Below, piece after piece: positions 1-6,186 of a DNA stretch of 18,265 nt. The notes under the pieces were generated by a model. The model saw only the letters and a list, made by a program, of their open reading frames with translations. It made no database searches and was not told the origin of the DNA. The DNA lies in the NCBI GenBank assembly GCA_023431285.1, contig JAEYXN010000135.1, positions 1 to 18,265 on the forward strand. The letters run 5' to 3'. The position numbers were made by a program, and so were the translations under genes. Position 1 is the stretch's first letter, and each line of letters starts with the position of its first letter. The DNA is from Bacteroidota bacterium. Lineage in GTDB: Bacteria > Bacteroidota > Bacteroidia > Cytophagales > Cyclobacteriaceae.

Positions 1-432
1 GCTAATGACCTTGCGAAGGTAGGACAAATGTTGTTGCAGGGAGGGCATTATGGTGGGATGCAGTTTTATAAGCCGGAAACCGTGAACTTGTTTACAGCGA
101 AAAAATATAAGAACAGCCGTCGTGGGATTGGTTTCGATAAGCCTATTCCGAGTGATCCAGGGACGCTTACGTCATTCTACACGTCACCAAGCACTTACGG
201 TCATACCGGGTTTACGGGAACCTGTATCTGGATCGACCCTGAATTCGACCTTATGTACATCTTTTTGTCCAACCGGGTATATCCTGACCGAAACAATAAA
301 CTTTCAAACGCCAATATACGTTCTCGGATTCAGGACGTGGTCTATCGGTCTATTTTCGGATTCATTGAAAAAGAAAATAACAGCAATTTCATAAATCAGC
401 TTGCAATAATTGACCGAACTTCCCGTCCTTGA
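1..432 (+). CDS. C-terminal end of a beta-lactamase-family serine hydrolase (probably NagZ/beta-lactamase fusion), partial
   Basis: The reading frame is open from base 1, so the gene starts upstream of the window; 143 residues are visible. The segment HTGFTGT (bases about 202-222) matches the third active-site box (HTG, equivalent to KTG) of class C beta-lactamase-like serine hydrolases. It is followed by the usual strand (WIDPEFDLMYIFLSN) and a C-terminal helix (NANIRSRIQDVVYRSI). In Bacteroidota this tail is typical of large secreted or periplasmic proteins that join a GH3 beta-N-acetylglucosaminidase to a beta-lactamase-like domain and are thought to act in cell-wall turnover. The GH3 part is not visible, so the fusion is inferred from resemblance and from the bshA gene 20 bases downstream. 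The short gap suggests cotranscription with bshA. Confidence 0.72.
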   Translation, partial: ANDLAKVGQMLLQGGHYGGMQFYKPETVNLFTAKKYKNSRRGIGFDKPIPSDPGTLTSFYTSPSTYGHTGFTGTCIWIDPEFDLMYIFLSNRVYPDRNNKLSNANIRSRIQDVVYRSIFGFIEKENNSNFINQLAIIDRTSRP

Positions 433-452
433 GATCAATATTGCGATAGACG

Positions 453-1604
453 GTGAACACGATCAAAATTGGCATTGTATGCTACCCTACTTTTGGTGGA
501 AGCGGGGTGGTTGCTACGGAGCTTGGTAAGGCCCTTGCAAAAGAGGGGCACAAGGTCCATTTTATAACCTACTCTCAACCAACACGTCTCGACTTTCTAA
601 ACGAGAACCTCTTTTATCACGAAGTAGATTTTCACACTTATCCGTTGTTTGAATATCCACCATATGAGCTCGCGCTGGCGAGCAAGATGGTGAGTGTTGT
701 GAAGAATGAACATCTTGATCTTCTTCATGTGCATTATGCAATCCCTCACGCCTCTGCTGCTTACATGGCGAAGCAAATTCTAAAGACGGAAGGAATTCAT
801 ATTCCGGTTGTTACAACGCTTCACGGTACGGATATCACACTTGTGGGCAAGGATGCTTCTTACGAACCTGTTGTCACTTTCAGCATCAACCAGTCCGATG
901 GTGTTACTGCAGTTTCCAGTGATTTGCGCAAAGAAACTTTCGAACATTTCAAGATCACCAACGACATAGAAGTTATTCCTAACTTCATTGACCTTGAGAA
1001 ATTCAAAAAGCAAAAGAAAGATCATTTCAAGAAAGCGATCTGTCCGAATAATGAATCATTAGTTGTCCACACTTCCAACTTCCGCAAGGTGAAGAGGGTC
1101 ACTGATGTGGTGAGAATCTTTGCCAATATTCACAGTGAGATTCCCGCGAAGCTCCTGATGATTGGCGATGGTCCGGAACGTGGAAAAGCAGAAAAGCTTT
1201 GCAGAGATCTGAATATCTGTGATGATGTACGTTTCCTTGGGAAGCTTGAAGCGGTAGAGGAAGTTCTTTCAGTTGCTGATTTGTTCTTGATGCCTTCTGA
1301 AAAAGAAAGCTTTGGACTTGCGGCACTCGAGGCTATGGCTTGTGAAGTACCAGTCATCTCGACCAATTCCGGAGGTCTTCCGGAGCTTAATGTTCAAGGT
1401 GTTACGGGCTTCTTAAGTCCGGTTGGCGATATTGATGACATGACACGCAAATCATTGTTTATCCTTGACAAGGATAATCTTCCGAGATTCAAAGAGAATG
1501 CGTTGCTCCGTGCAAAAGAATTTGACATCTCGCGAATCCTCCCGCTCTACGAGTCGTATTATAATAAGATTCTGGAAAAGTCGACGGCGAAGGCATTCGA
1601 CTAA
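453..1604 (+). CDS. bshA: N-acetyl-alpha-D-glucosaminyl L-malate synthase BshA
   Basis: GT4 retaining glycosyltransferase that joins UDP-GlcNAc to L-malate, the first step of bacillithiol (low-molecular-weight thiol) synthesis in the cytoplasm. Its 383 residues fit the family length (about 375-385). The N-terminal Rossmann domain carries the signature GGSGVVATELG (residues 15-25), HYAIPHA (94-100) and HGTD (124-127). The C-terminal domain carries SNFRKVKR (208-215), GDGPERGKAE (238-247) and the EX7E pair E285/E293 in ESFGLAALE. The start is GTG at 453; it gives the expected N-terminus (NTIKIGIVCYPTFGG) and no ATG fits better. No strong Shine-Dalgarno sequence is seen, as is usual in Bacteroidota. 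The other bacillithiol genes (bshB, bshC) are not in the window. Identity is well supported by motif order. Confidence 0.93.
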   Translation: MNTIKIGIVCYPTFGGSGVVATELGKALAKEGHKVHFITYSQPTRLDFLNENLFYHEVDFHTYPLFEYPPYELALASKMVSVVKNEHLDLLHVHYAIPHASAAYMAKQILKTEGIHIPVVTTLHGTDITLVGKDASYEPVVTFSINQSDGVTAVSSDLRKETFEHFKITNDIEVIPNFIDLEKFKKQKKDHFKKAICPNNESLVVHTSNFRKVKRVTDVVRIFANIHSEIPAKLLMIGDGPERGKAEKLCRDLNICDDVRFLGKLEAVEEVLSVADLFLMPSEKESFGLAALEAMACEVPVISTNSGGLPELNVQGVTGFLSPVGDIDDMTRKSLFILDKDNLPRFKENALLRAKEFDISRILPLYESYYNKILEKSTAKAFD

Positions 1605-1637
1605 GTCTCAAAATGTCTGTTTTGGCACCGGTTTTTA

Positions 1638-1650
1638 AACGTAATACGTT
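1638..1650. promoter_or_regulatory. perfect 13-base palindrome abutting the hydroxylase start codon
   Basis: AACGTA-A-TACGTT is a perfect 6+1+6 inverted repeat that ends on the base just before the ATG at 1651. It lies in the 46-base gap after bshA. Position suggests an operator or a translation-affecting element, but a short AT-rich palindrome can also arise by chance. No matching copy was noticed elsewhere in the window. Confidence 0.25.
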
Positions 1651-2277
1651 ATGGAAAAATCATATACTCCCAAGAACAAAGGATCAAGGCAGTTATTCTC
1701 CAACCCTGTACTGGAAAAGCTTTCACGGACGCACATCTCAGTTCCGCTGATTATCTTTTTTGTTTATTCAGCTGCTTTGCTTTACTGGAGCGTAACGCAC
1801 ACTTCCTTGTCGGTATTTGTCAGCGTTGGCATGTTCGTGCTCGGATTGATTTCATTCACATGGGTGGAGTATGTAACGCACAGGTATGTGTTCCATATGA
1901 AGACTTACACCGAGCTTCGCGCTAAGCTGCAGTATACGATGCATGGCGTCCATCACGAATTTCCGAAGGATAAGGACAGACTTGCTATGCCTCCTCTGTT
2001 GAGTGTTACGATTGCCACTGTATTGCTGCTTGTATTGAAGGTTTTCTTAGGCGAGCTGGTATTTGCTTTTCTTCCTGGTTTTTTAGTGGGCTATGCTGCT
2101 TATTTGGGAATCCATTACATGGTTCACGCTTATCAGCCACCGAACAATATGTTTAAATTTCTTTGGATCAACCATGCTGTTCACCATTACAAAGATGGCG
2201 AAGTGGTCTTTGGAGTGTCGTCTCCTCTCTGGGACTACATATATGGTACGATGAGAGAAAGGAAAGGGGCAGCGTAG
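1651..2277 (+). CDS. fatty acid hydroxylase / sterol desaturase superfamily membrane protein
   Basis: A 208-residue integral membrane di-iron oxygenase of the FA_hydroxylase family. The histidine clusters are clear: H77 and H82 in HRYVFH, H98/H101/H102 in HGVHH, H155 and H159 in HYMVH, and H175/H178/H179 in HAVHH, spaced as in fatty acid 2-hydroxylases (FA2H/Scs7 type, without the cytochrome b5 domain). Hydrophobic segments are at about 31-50, 53-72, 113-132 and 134-154. The likely role is hydroxylation of a fatty acyl chain, possibly the N-acyl chain of a sphingolipid, since many Cytophagales make hydroxylated sphingolipids; the substrate is inference. A carotenoid hydroxylase-like role is an alternative. 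The gene follows bshA by 46 bases on the same strand but has no evident functional link to it. Start ATG at 1651. Confidence 0.85.
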   Translation: MEKSYTPKNKGSRQLFSNPVLEKLSRTHISVPLIIFFVYSAALLYWSVTHTSLSVFVSVGMFVLGLISFTWVEYVTHRYVFHMKTYTELRAKLQYTMHGVHHEFPKDKDRLAMPPLLSVTIATVLLLVLKVFLGELVFAFLPGFLVGYAAYLGIHYMVHAYQPPNNMFKFLWINHAVHHYKDGEVVFGVSSPLWDYIYGTMRERKGAA

Positions 2278-2421
2278 TTAGTCGGCCGGTCGCCGGACAG
2301 CCGGTCGGGGATGTCTTACTTAATCTGTGGCCCGGTGCTCATGATTACACCATTGGTAGATGAGCCATTGACTTTCAGTGAGAACGCATTTTTTCAAGCG
2401 CGCGCTCACACTCCCACACCC

Positions 2422-2456
2422 GCTGATTGCTCAGCCGTGCGGCCTTCTTTTATTTT
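2422..2456 (+). terminator. possible weak intrinsic terminator after the hydroxylase gene
   Basis: GCTGA-TTGC-TCAGC (2422-2435) is a perfect five-pair stem with a four-base loop. It is followed after about nine bases by the T-rich run TTCTTTTATTTT. The stem is short and the T-run is displaced, so this is only a candidate. Its position about 150 bases past the hydroxylase stop and just past the convergent lipoprotein gene would suit both transcripts. Confidence 0.25.
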
Positions 2457-2471
2457 AATAAAGAATCGGAA

Positions 2472-2609
2472 CTAAACGTTTTCCTTCTGAATTTGTTCTT
2501 TCTGAGCCGGCTCGGCTTTCTTAGCGTAGGTAGGACAGGTGTAGATTGAACAGGATGTAAAAAGGACAGATCCAAGGCAAAGCACCAACACGACTTTTTT
2601 CATTGACAT
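2472..2609 (-). CDS. small lipoprotein with CPTYAK motif (45 residues)
   Basis: A 45-codon frame on the - strand starts with ATG at 2609, or ATG at 2603 for 43 residues (MKKVVLVLCLGSVLF). It has a textbook lipoprotein signal: Lys-Lys, a hydrophobic stretch (residues 6-17) and a lipobox LFTSC with the lipidated cysteine at residue 20. After the cysteine comes SIYTCPTYAKK and then a charged Lys/Glu/Gln-rich tail ending at TAG (2472). Small lipoproteins with a CPTYAK-like motif occur in Bacteroidota; their function is unknown to me. The product should be anchored in the inner or outer membrane. Support for a real gene comes from the intact lipobox, sensible composition and a near-consensus Bacteroidota promoter just upstream. 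The gene is divergent from the VWA gene and below common length cut-offs. No function is assigned. Confidence 0.75.
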   Translation of the reverse strand: MSMKKVVLVLCLGSVLFTSCSIYTCPTYAKKAEPAQKEQIQKENV

Positions 2610-2620
2610 AAATTTGCGCT

Positions 2621-2649
2621 CAAAAATATGCAGTAAATTAATGTTTCAA
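2621..2649 (-). promoter_or_regulatory. Bacteroidota-type sigma-A promoter for the small lipoprotein gene
   Basis: Read on the - strand, TTG (2649-2647) is followed after 18 bases by TATTTTTG (2628-2621). This is an exact match to the -7 element TAnnTTTG of Bacteroidota housekeeping promoters, with a suitable -33 TTG spacing. It places the transcription start near 2615, only a few bases before the two candidate ATG codons (2609, 2603), which favours the 2603 start. Confidence 0.55.
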
Positions 2650-2729
2650 TGTCTGATCAGGTATAATTCCTTACATATTGTTTTGATTCACAAAAAATAA
2701 GAATTGCAGGGCGGGATAAACTTCAAAGT

Positions 2730-3827
2730 ATGCTAGGATACCGATTTACGAAATATACTCCCCCACCCGACGAAGCTAAGTCAGACTTCGACAAGCTGTT
2801 CCGGATCTTCATGCAGTTATTGCTAATGAGTTCCGGTAACGTCAGCGAAGCATTAGAATGGCTCACGGAAGTAGATCGTCAGTACGGTCTCACTTCTGAC
2901 GACTACGGGATGGGTGACTTCATCGAAGACCTTAAGAAGAAGGGATACATCACTGACAACGGACCAGGTGGTGAGTTTAAGCTCACTGCAAAGACAGAGC
3001 AGAACCTCAGGCAATCTGCACTGGAGGAAATCTTCGGCAAGCTGAAGCGTTCCCGCCAGGGCGATCATAATACTTCTCACAGTGGCCGGGGTGATGAGCA
3101 AACTACAGAACGAAGAGAATACGAATTCGGAGACACTCCCGAGCAGATCGCCATCACTGATTCACTTCGTAATGCACAGGTCAATCACGGCGTGGAGAAT
3201 TTCTTCATGACGGAAGGTGACCTTGAAGTAATGGAGAGTGAATACAAGACCCAGACTTCCACGGTGTTGATGATCGACATCTCTCATTCCATGATATTGT
3301 ATGGAGAGGACAGGATCACGCCTGCAAAGAAGGTAGCCATGGCGTTGGCTGAACTGATTACGAGGAAGTATCCCAAGGATACGCTTGACGTTTTAGTCTT
3401 TGGTGACGACGCATGGCAAATTGAGATTAAGGACCTTCCCTATCTTCAGGTCGGACCGTACCACACTAATACAGTCGCAGGACTTGAGCTTGCCATGGAC
3501 ATCCTGCGCAAACGGAAGAACAATAACAAGCAGATCTTCATGATCACCGACGGTAAGCCCACGTGTATTAAGCAAGGCATCCGATATTATAAGAATGCCT
3601 TCGGACTTGATCCAAAGATACTTGCAAAGACACTAACGCTGGCAACGCAGCTACGCAAAATAAAAATCCCCGTTACTACCTTCATGATCGCTACGGATCC
3701 ATATCTTAAGACGTTCGTCCGTGATTTCACGAAGGCCAACAATGGCAACGCCTATTACAGCAGTCTCCAGGGTCTTGGTAATCTTGTGTTTGAAGACTTC
3801 AGGAGAAACAGAAGGAAAAATCTTTAG
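2730..3827 (+). CDS. VWA-domain protein paired with a chelatase-like AAA+ ATPase (ChlD/CoxE-like)
   Basis: A 365-residue soluble protein with no signal peptide. The N-terminal third (1-105) looks helical and is not recognised. A hydrophilic linker follows (107-135). The C-terminal half (about 175-355) is a von Willebrand A domain with a complete metal-ion-dependent adhesion site: DISHS at 183-187 (DxSxS), a threonine at 246 or 248, and D274 in ITDGKPT. This layout resembles the D-type partner of MoxR or magnesium-chelatase-like ATPases. The AAA+ gene starts 21 bases downstream on the same strand, so the two products very probably work together, with the VWA protein as adaptor or substrate-binding subunit. 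No chlorophyll or cobalamin genes lie nearby, so a true metal-chelatase role is unlikely from context; maturation or remodelling of a protein target is an inference. Confidence 0.8.
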   Translation: MLGYRFTKYTPPPDEAKSDFDKLFRIFMQLLLMSSGNVSEALEWLTEVDRQYGLTSDDYGMGDFIEDLKKKGYITDNGPGGEFKLTAKTEQNLRQSALEEIFGKLKRSRQGDHNTSHSGRGDEQTTERREYEFGDTPEQIAITDSLRNAQVNHGVENFFMTEGDLEVMESEYKTQTSTVLMIDISHSMILYGEDRITPAKKVAMALAELITRKYPKDTLDVLVFGDDAWQIEIKDLPYLQVGPYHTNTVAGLELAMDILRKRKNNNKQIFMITDGKPTCIKQGIRYYKNAFGLDPKILAKTLTLATQLRKIKIPVTTFMIATDPYLKTFVRDFTKANNGNAYYSSLQGLGNLVFEDFRRNRRKNL

Positions 3828-3848
3828 TACTATCATTTAAACGACTCA

Positions 3849-5378
3849 ATGAATTTTAAAGCGATACGAACACTGGGTGAGCTCAAGGCCTCCGGTTACA
3901 AAAGCAAAACGATCAAGGAAGAATTACGGGAGAACCTCATTAACAGGTTACGATCGGGACAGACTGTATTCGAAGGCATCTGGGGATATGAAGAAACGGT
4001 AATCCCCGACCTTGAGAGAGCAATCCTCGCGGGACATGATGTCAACCTCCTTGGTCTTCGCGGACAGGCTAAGACAAGGCTGGCGCGTTTGATGATAAAC
4101 CTTCTTGATGAGGCCATTCCGGTCATTGAAGGTTCTGAGTTGAATGATGATCCGCTCAGGCCGATATCGCGTTACGGGATTGACAAGGTGAACGAGATGG
4201 GTGATGCTACCCCTGTTCAATGGATGACTCGTGACGATCGTTACACGGAGAAGCTTGCGACACCAGACGTATCAATTGCGGATCTTATCGGGGACGTCGA
4301 TCCTATCAAGGCGGCTACTCTGAAGTTACCATATTCGGATGAGCGTGTTATTCATTTTGGATTGATACCGCGTTCCAACAGATCCATTTTTGTGATCAAC
4401 GAATTACCCGACTTGCAGGCGCGTATCCAGGTTGCTTTGTTCAACATTCTGCAAGAGGGAGATATCCAGATTCGCGGGTTCCGTGTCCGGATGCCACTGG
4501 ATATCCAGTTTGTATTTACCGCAAACCCTGAGGATTACACCAACCGCGGAAGTATAGTCACTCCGTTGAAGGACAGGATCGACAGCCAGATTATTACGCA
4601 CTATCCTAAGACTCTTGATATTGGCAAGCGCATTACGCAGCAGGAGGCGAGATTAAAAGATGTACAGAGAAAGGTTGTTCACGTTCATGAGATTGCGAAG
4701 GATCTCGTAGAGCAGGTGGCCTTCGAAGCGCGTAAAAGCGAATACGTGGACGCCAAGAGTGGAGTGTCGGCGCGGCTTACGATTTCCGCTTACGAAAACC
4801 TGGTGGCCGCAGCAGAACGCAGAAGTATAATCAATAACGAATCGAACACTACCATCCGGATTGCCGACTTTGTAGGAGTGATCCCTGCCATCACTGGTAA
4901 GGTGGAGCTGGTTTATGAGGGAGAGCAGGAAGGTCCGGGTATCGTGGCACAGAACCTTATCGGAAAGGCTATACGCACGCAGTTTTTGAATTACTTTCCT
5001 GATCCTGATAAATTCAGGAAGCAGAAAGAGAGGAATCCCTACAAGAAAGTGACTGATTGGTTTGGTGATGGGAATTCACTGGACCTTCTGCATAATATGA
5101 ATGAAGGTGAGTTCCATAAGGCGTTGCGGTCTGTTCCGGGCCTTTCGGATCTTATTAATGATTTTCATAAAAAAGAGGACGAGGCCACGAAGAGTTTCCT
5201 GATGGAATTCGCGTTGCACGGCCTTGCAGAGTATAGTCTTATAGGGAAGCACAACCTTACAGCTGGATTGCAGTTTCGCGATCTCCTCAGTGGTATGTTC
5301 ACCTTGCCGAAGCCTGGCGACGAAGACGATGACGACGATGACGATCAGGATGAGATCTCGGGACGCCGCGGATATTGA
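3849..5378 (+). CDS. magnesium-chelatase-I-like / MoxR-like AAA+ ATPase
   Basis: A 509-residue cytoplasmic AAA+ protein. The P-loop is GLRGQAKTR at 69-77, with Ala74 where most P-loops have Gly before the Lys. The Walker B segment is FVINELPDL (181-189), with Asn184 where Asp is usual and Glu185 kept. Sensor 1 is in TANPEDYTN (224-232), and TPLKDRID (238-245) carries arginine candidates for the intersubunit finger. Residues 191-243 match the ChlI/BchI pattern (QVALFNILQEGDIQIRG, then NPEDYTNRG). The C-terminus is a strongly acidic tail (D491-E502, seven Asp in a row at 493-499), encoded by a GAY-rich stretch at 5319-5354. It is expected to form a hexameric ring acting with the upstream VWA protein. 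Databases often call such genes magnesium chelatase, but nothing here supports chlorophyll synthesis. Confidence 0.82.
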   Translation: MNFKAIRTLGELKASGYKSKTIKEELRENLINRLRSGQTVFEGIWGYEETVIPDLERAILAGHDVNLLGLRGQAKTRLARLMINLLDEAIPVIEGSELNDDPLRPISRYGIDKVNEMGDATPVQWMTRDDRYTEKLATPDVSIADLIGDVDPIKAATLKLPYSDERVIHFGLIPRSNRSIFVINELPDLQARIQVALFNILQEGDIQIRGFRVRMPLDIQFVFTANPEDYTNRGSIVTPLKDRIDSQIITHYPKTLDIGKRITQQEARLKDVQRKVVHVHEIAKDLVEQVAFEARKSEYVDAKSGVSARLTISAYENLVAAAERRSIINNESNTTIRIADFVGVIPAITGKVELVYEGEQEGPGIVAQNLIGKAIRTQFLNYFPDPDKFRKQKERNPYKKVTDWFGDGNSLDLLHNMNEGEFHKALRSVPGLSDLINDFHKKEDEATKSFLMEFALHGLAEYSLIGKHNLTAGLQFRDLLSGMFTLPKPGDEDDDDDDDQDEISGRRGY

Positions 5379-5430
5379 TGTGACGTCTTTTCTTAACGGA
5401 AGTTATCACCCGGACTAATGACACTATACG

Positions 5431-6105
5431 ATGAAACCTCAGGAATCTTTTGCGTTCGATCACCGGCAGGTCAGGCAGTTGAAGAATCTGGTTTCAAAGG
5501 GCGAGGGCATGCAGCTCGAGTTCAAACGCAAAGCTGCGTATCCGGAGAAGATTGTCAGGGAGATGATTGCCTTTGCAAATTCAAAGGGAGGAATATTACT
5601 TGTGGGAGTGGCTGATGACGGGTCCGTGCCTGGGTTAAAGCATCCGGAAGGTGAGTCACATGTAATTCAAAAGGCTCTTGAGAAGTGCAGGCCGAGGCTT
5701 CCTTTGAAGGAAACGTTCATTCCTGTCGGCGATAGTCGAACTGTTATTCAGTATGAGATTTTCGAAAGCACACGCAAGCCGCACTACTTTGTTCATTCCG
5801 AAACACAACGTGAATCTTTTGTCCGTGTAGAAGACCGGAGCATTAAAGCGAGCCGGGAAGTACGCGAGATTGCCAAGCGCTCGCAGCGTATTAAGGGAGT
5901 TCGTTTTCATTTTGGCGAGCATGAACGCCTGCTGATGCAGTACCTTGATCAGCATAACACCATTACATTAAAGGAGTTTGCTGAACTCAGTGGTCTTAAA
6001 CGATTTAACGCATCACGAAAATTAGTTTTACTCGTACTTGCAGACGTTCTCAGCATTACTCCTCACGAGAAGGGAGACATCTTTTCACTGGCGTACGCAT
6101 CCTGA
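5431..6105 (+). CDS. AlbA_2/Schlafen-type putative ATP-binding protein with C-terminal winged helix
   Basis: A 224-residue soluble protein. Residues about 22-155 match the AlbA_2 (Schlafen-like) domain: E30-F-K32 in LEFKRK, then REMIAFANSKGGILLVGVADDG (43-64) and a VRVEDRSIKAS segment (131-141), the usual order for this fold. Residues about 160-222 (HERLLMQYLD, then ITLKEFAELSGL) look like a helix-turn-helix or winged-helix module. Family members are putative nucleotide-binding regulators, and some are nucleic-acid-acting; no catalytic role can be assigned here. The gene begins 52 bases after the AAA+ gene on the same strand and may share its transcript. The ATG at 5431 gives the full domain. 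It is much shorter than defence-associated Schlafen proteins and has no nuclease domain I can recognise. Confidence 0.75.
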   Translation: MKPQESFAFDHRQVRQLKNLVSKGEGMQLEFKRKAAYPEKIVREMIAFANSKGGILLVGVADDGSVPGLKHPEGESHVIQKALEKCRPRLPLKETFIPVGDSRTVIQYEIFESTRKPHYFVHSETQRESFVRVEDRSIKASREVREIAKRSQRIKGVRFHFGEHERLLMQYLDQHNTITLKEFAELSGLKRFNASRKLVLLVLADVLSITPHEKGDIFSLAYAS

Positions 6106-6107
6106 CA

Positions 6108-6124
6108 ACAGAAAATTTTTCTGT
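6108..6124. promoter_or_regulatory. perfect 17-base palindrome after the AlbA_2 gene stop
   Basis: ACAGAAAA-T-TTTTCTGT is a perfect 8+1+8 inverted repeat starting two bases after the TGA at 6103-6105. As RNA it would be an AU-rich hairpin (six pairs, five-base loop), too weak for a good terminator and without a clean U-tract. As DNA it has the symmetry of a dimeric-regulator site upstream of phoH. Confidence 0.35.
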
Positions 6125-6148
6125 CGCACAGTATACAGCTTTGCTCAT

Positions 6149-6163
6149 GAAATGTTACATTTC
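6149..6163. promoter_or_regulatory. perfect 15-base palindrome upstream of phoH
   Basis: GAAATGT-T-ACATTTC is a perfect 7+1+7 inverted repeat lying 23 bases before the phoH ATG at 6187. It contains TACATTTC, a 7 of 8 match to the Bacteroidota -7 element. It may therefore be an operator overlapping the phoH promoter, though no well-spaced -33 element was found. Confidence 0.35.
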
Positions 6164-6186
6164 GTAAACCAAGTTCTTTGTGCTGC

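Larger units (their letters stand above)
2278..2729. other. intergenic region with GC-rich repeat, hairpins and a small lipoprotein gene
   Basis: This 452-base gap separates the hydroxylase from the VWA gene. Immediately after the hydroxylase stop is a GC-rich patch (2281-2310) with three CCGG boxes (2286, 2293, 2301) and a direct repeat GCCGGTCG at 2285-2292 and 2300-2307; it could fold but has no T-tract. GTGAG at 2378-2382 can pair with CTCAC at 2405-2409. A smaller hairpin at 2422-2435 precedes a T-rich run. The - strand from 2609 to 2472 encodes a 45-residue lipoprotein. The segment 2630-2729 is the divergent promoter region between that gene and the VWA gene; it contains the palindrome CTGATCAG (2653-2660). 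I found no convincing promoter for the VWA gene. Confidence 0.6.

Noticed and set aside
2163..2363. 66-codon + strand frame overlapping the hydroxylase end
   Set aside because: Mostly read from the hydroxylase gene in another frame; no domain or start support.
5418..5615. 65-codon + strand frame at the start of the AlbA_2 gene
   Set aside because: A shadow of the AlbA_2 gene in another frame; the protein has no recognisable features.
2730..6105. Reading the VWA/AAA+/AlbA_2 genes as an antiphage defence system
   Set aside because: No nuclease, toxin, integrase or other defence gene is nearby, and the neighbours look like housekeeping genes.
6178..6186. TTG start for phoH adding three residues
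   Set aside because: The ATG at 6187 gives the usual PIN-PhoH N-terminus.
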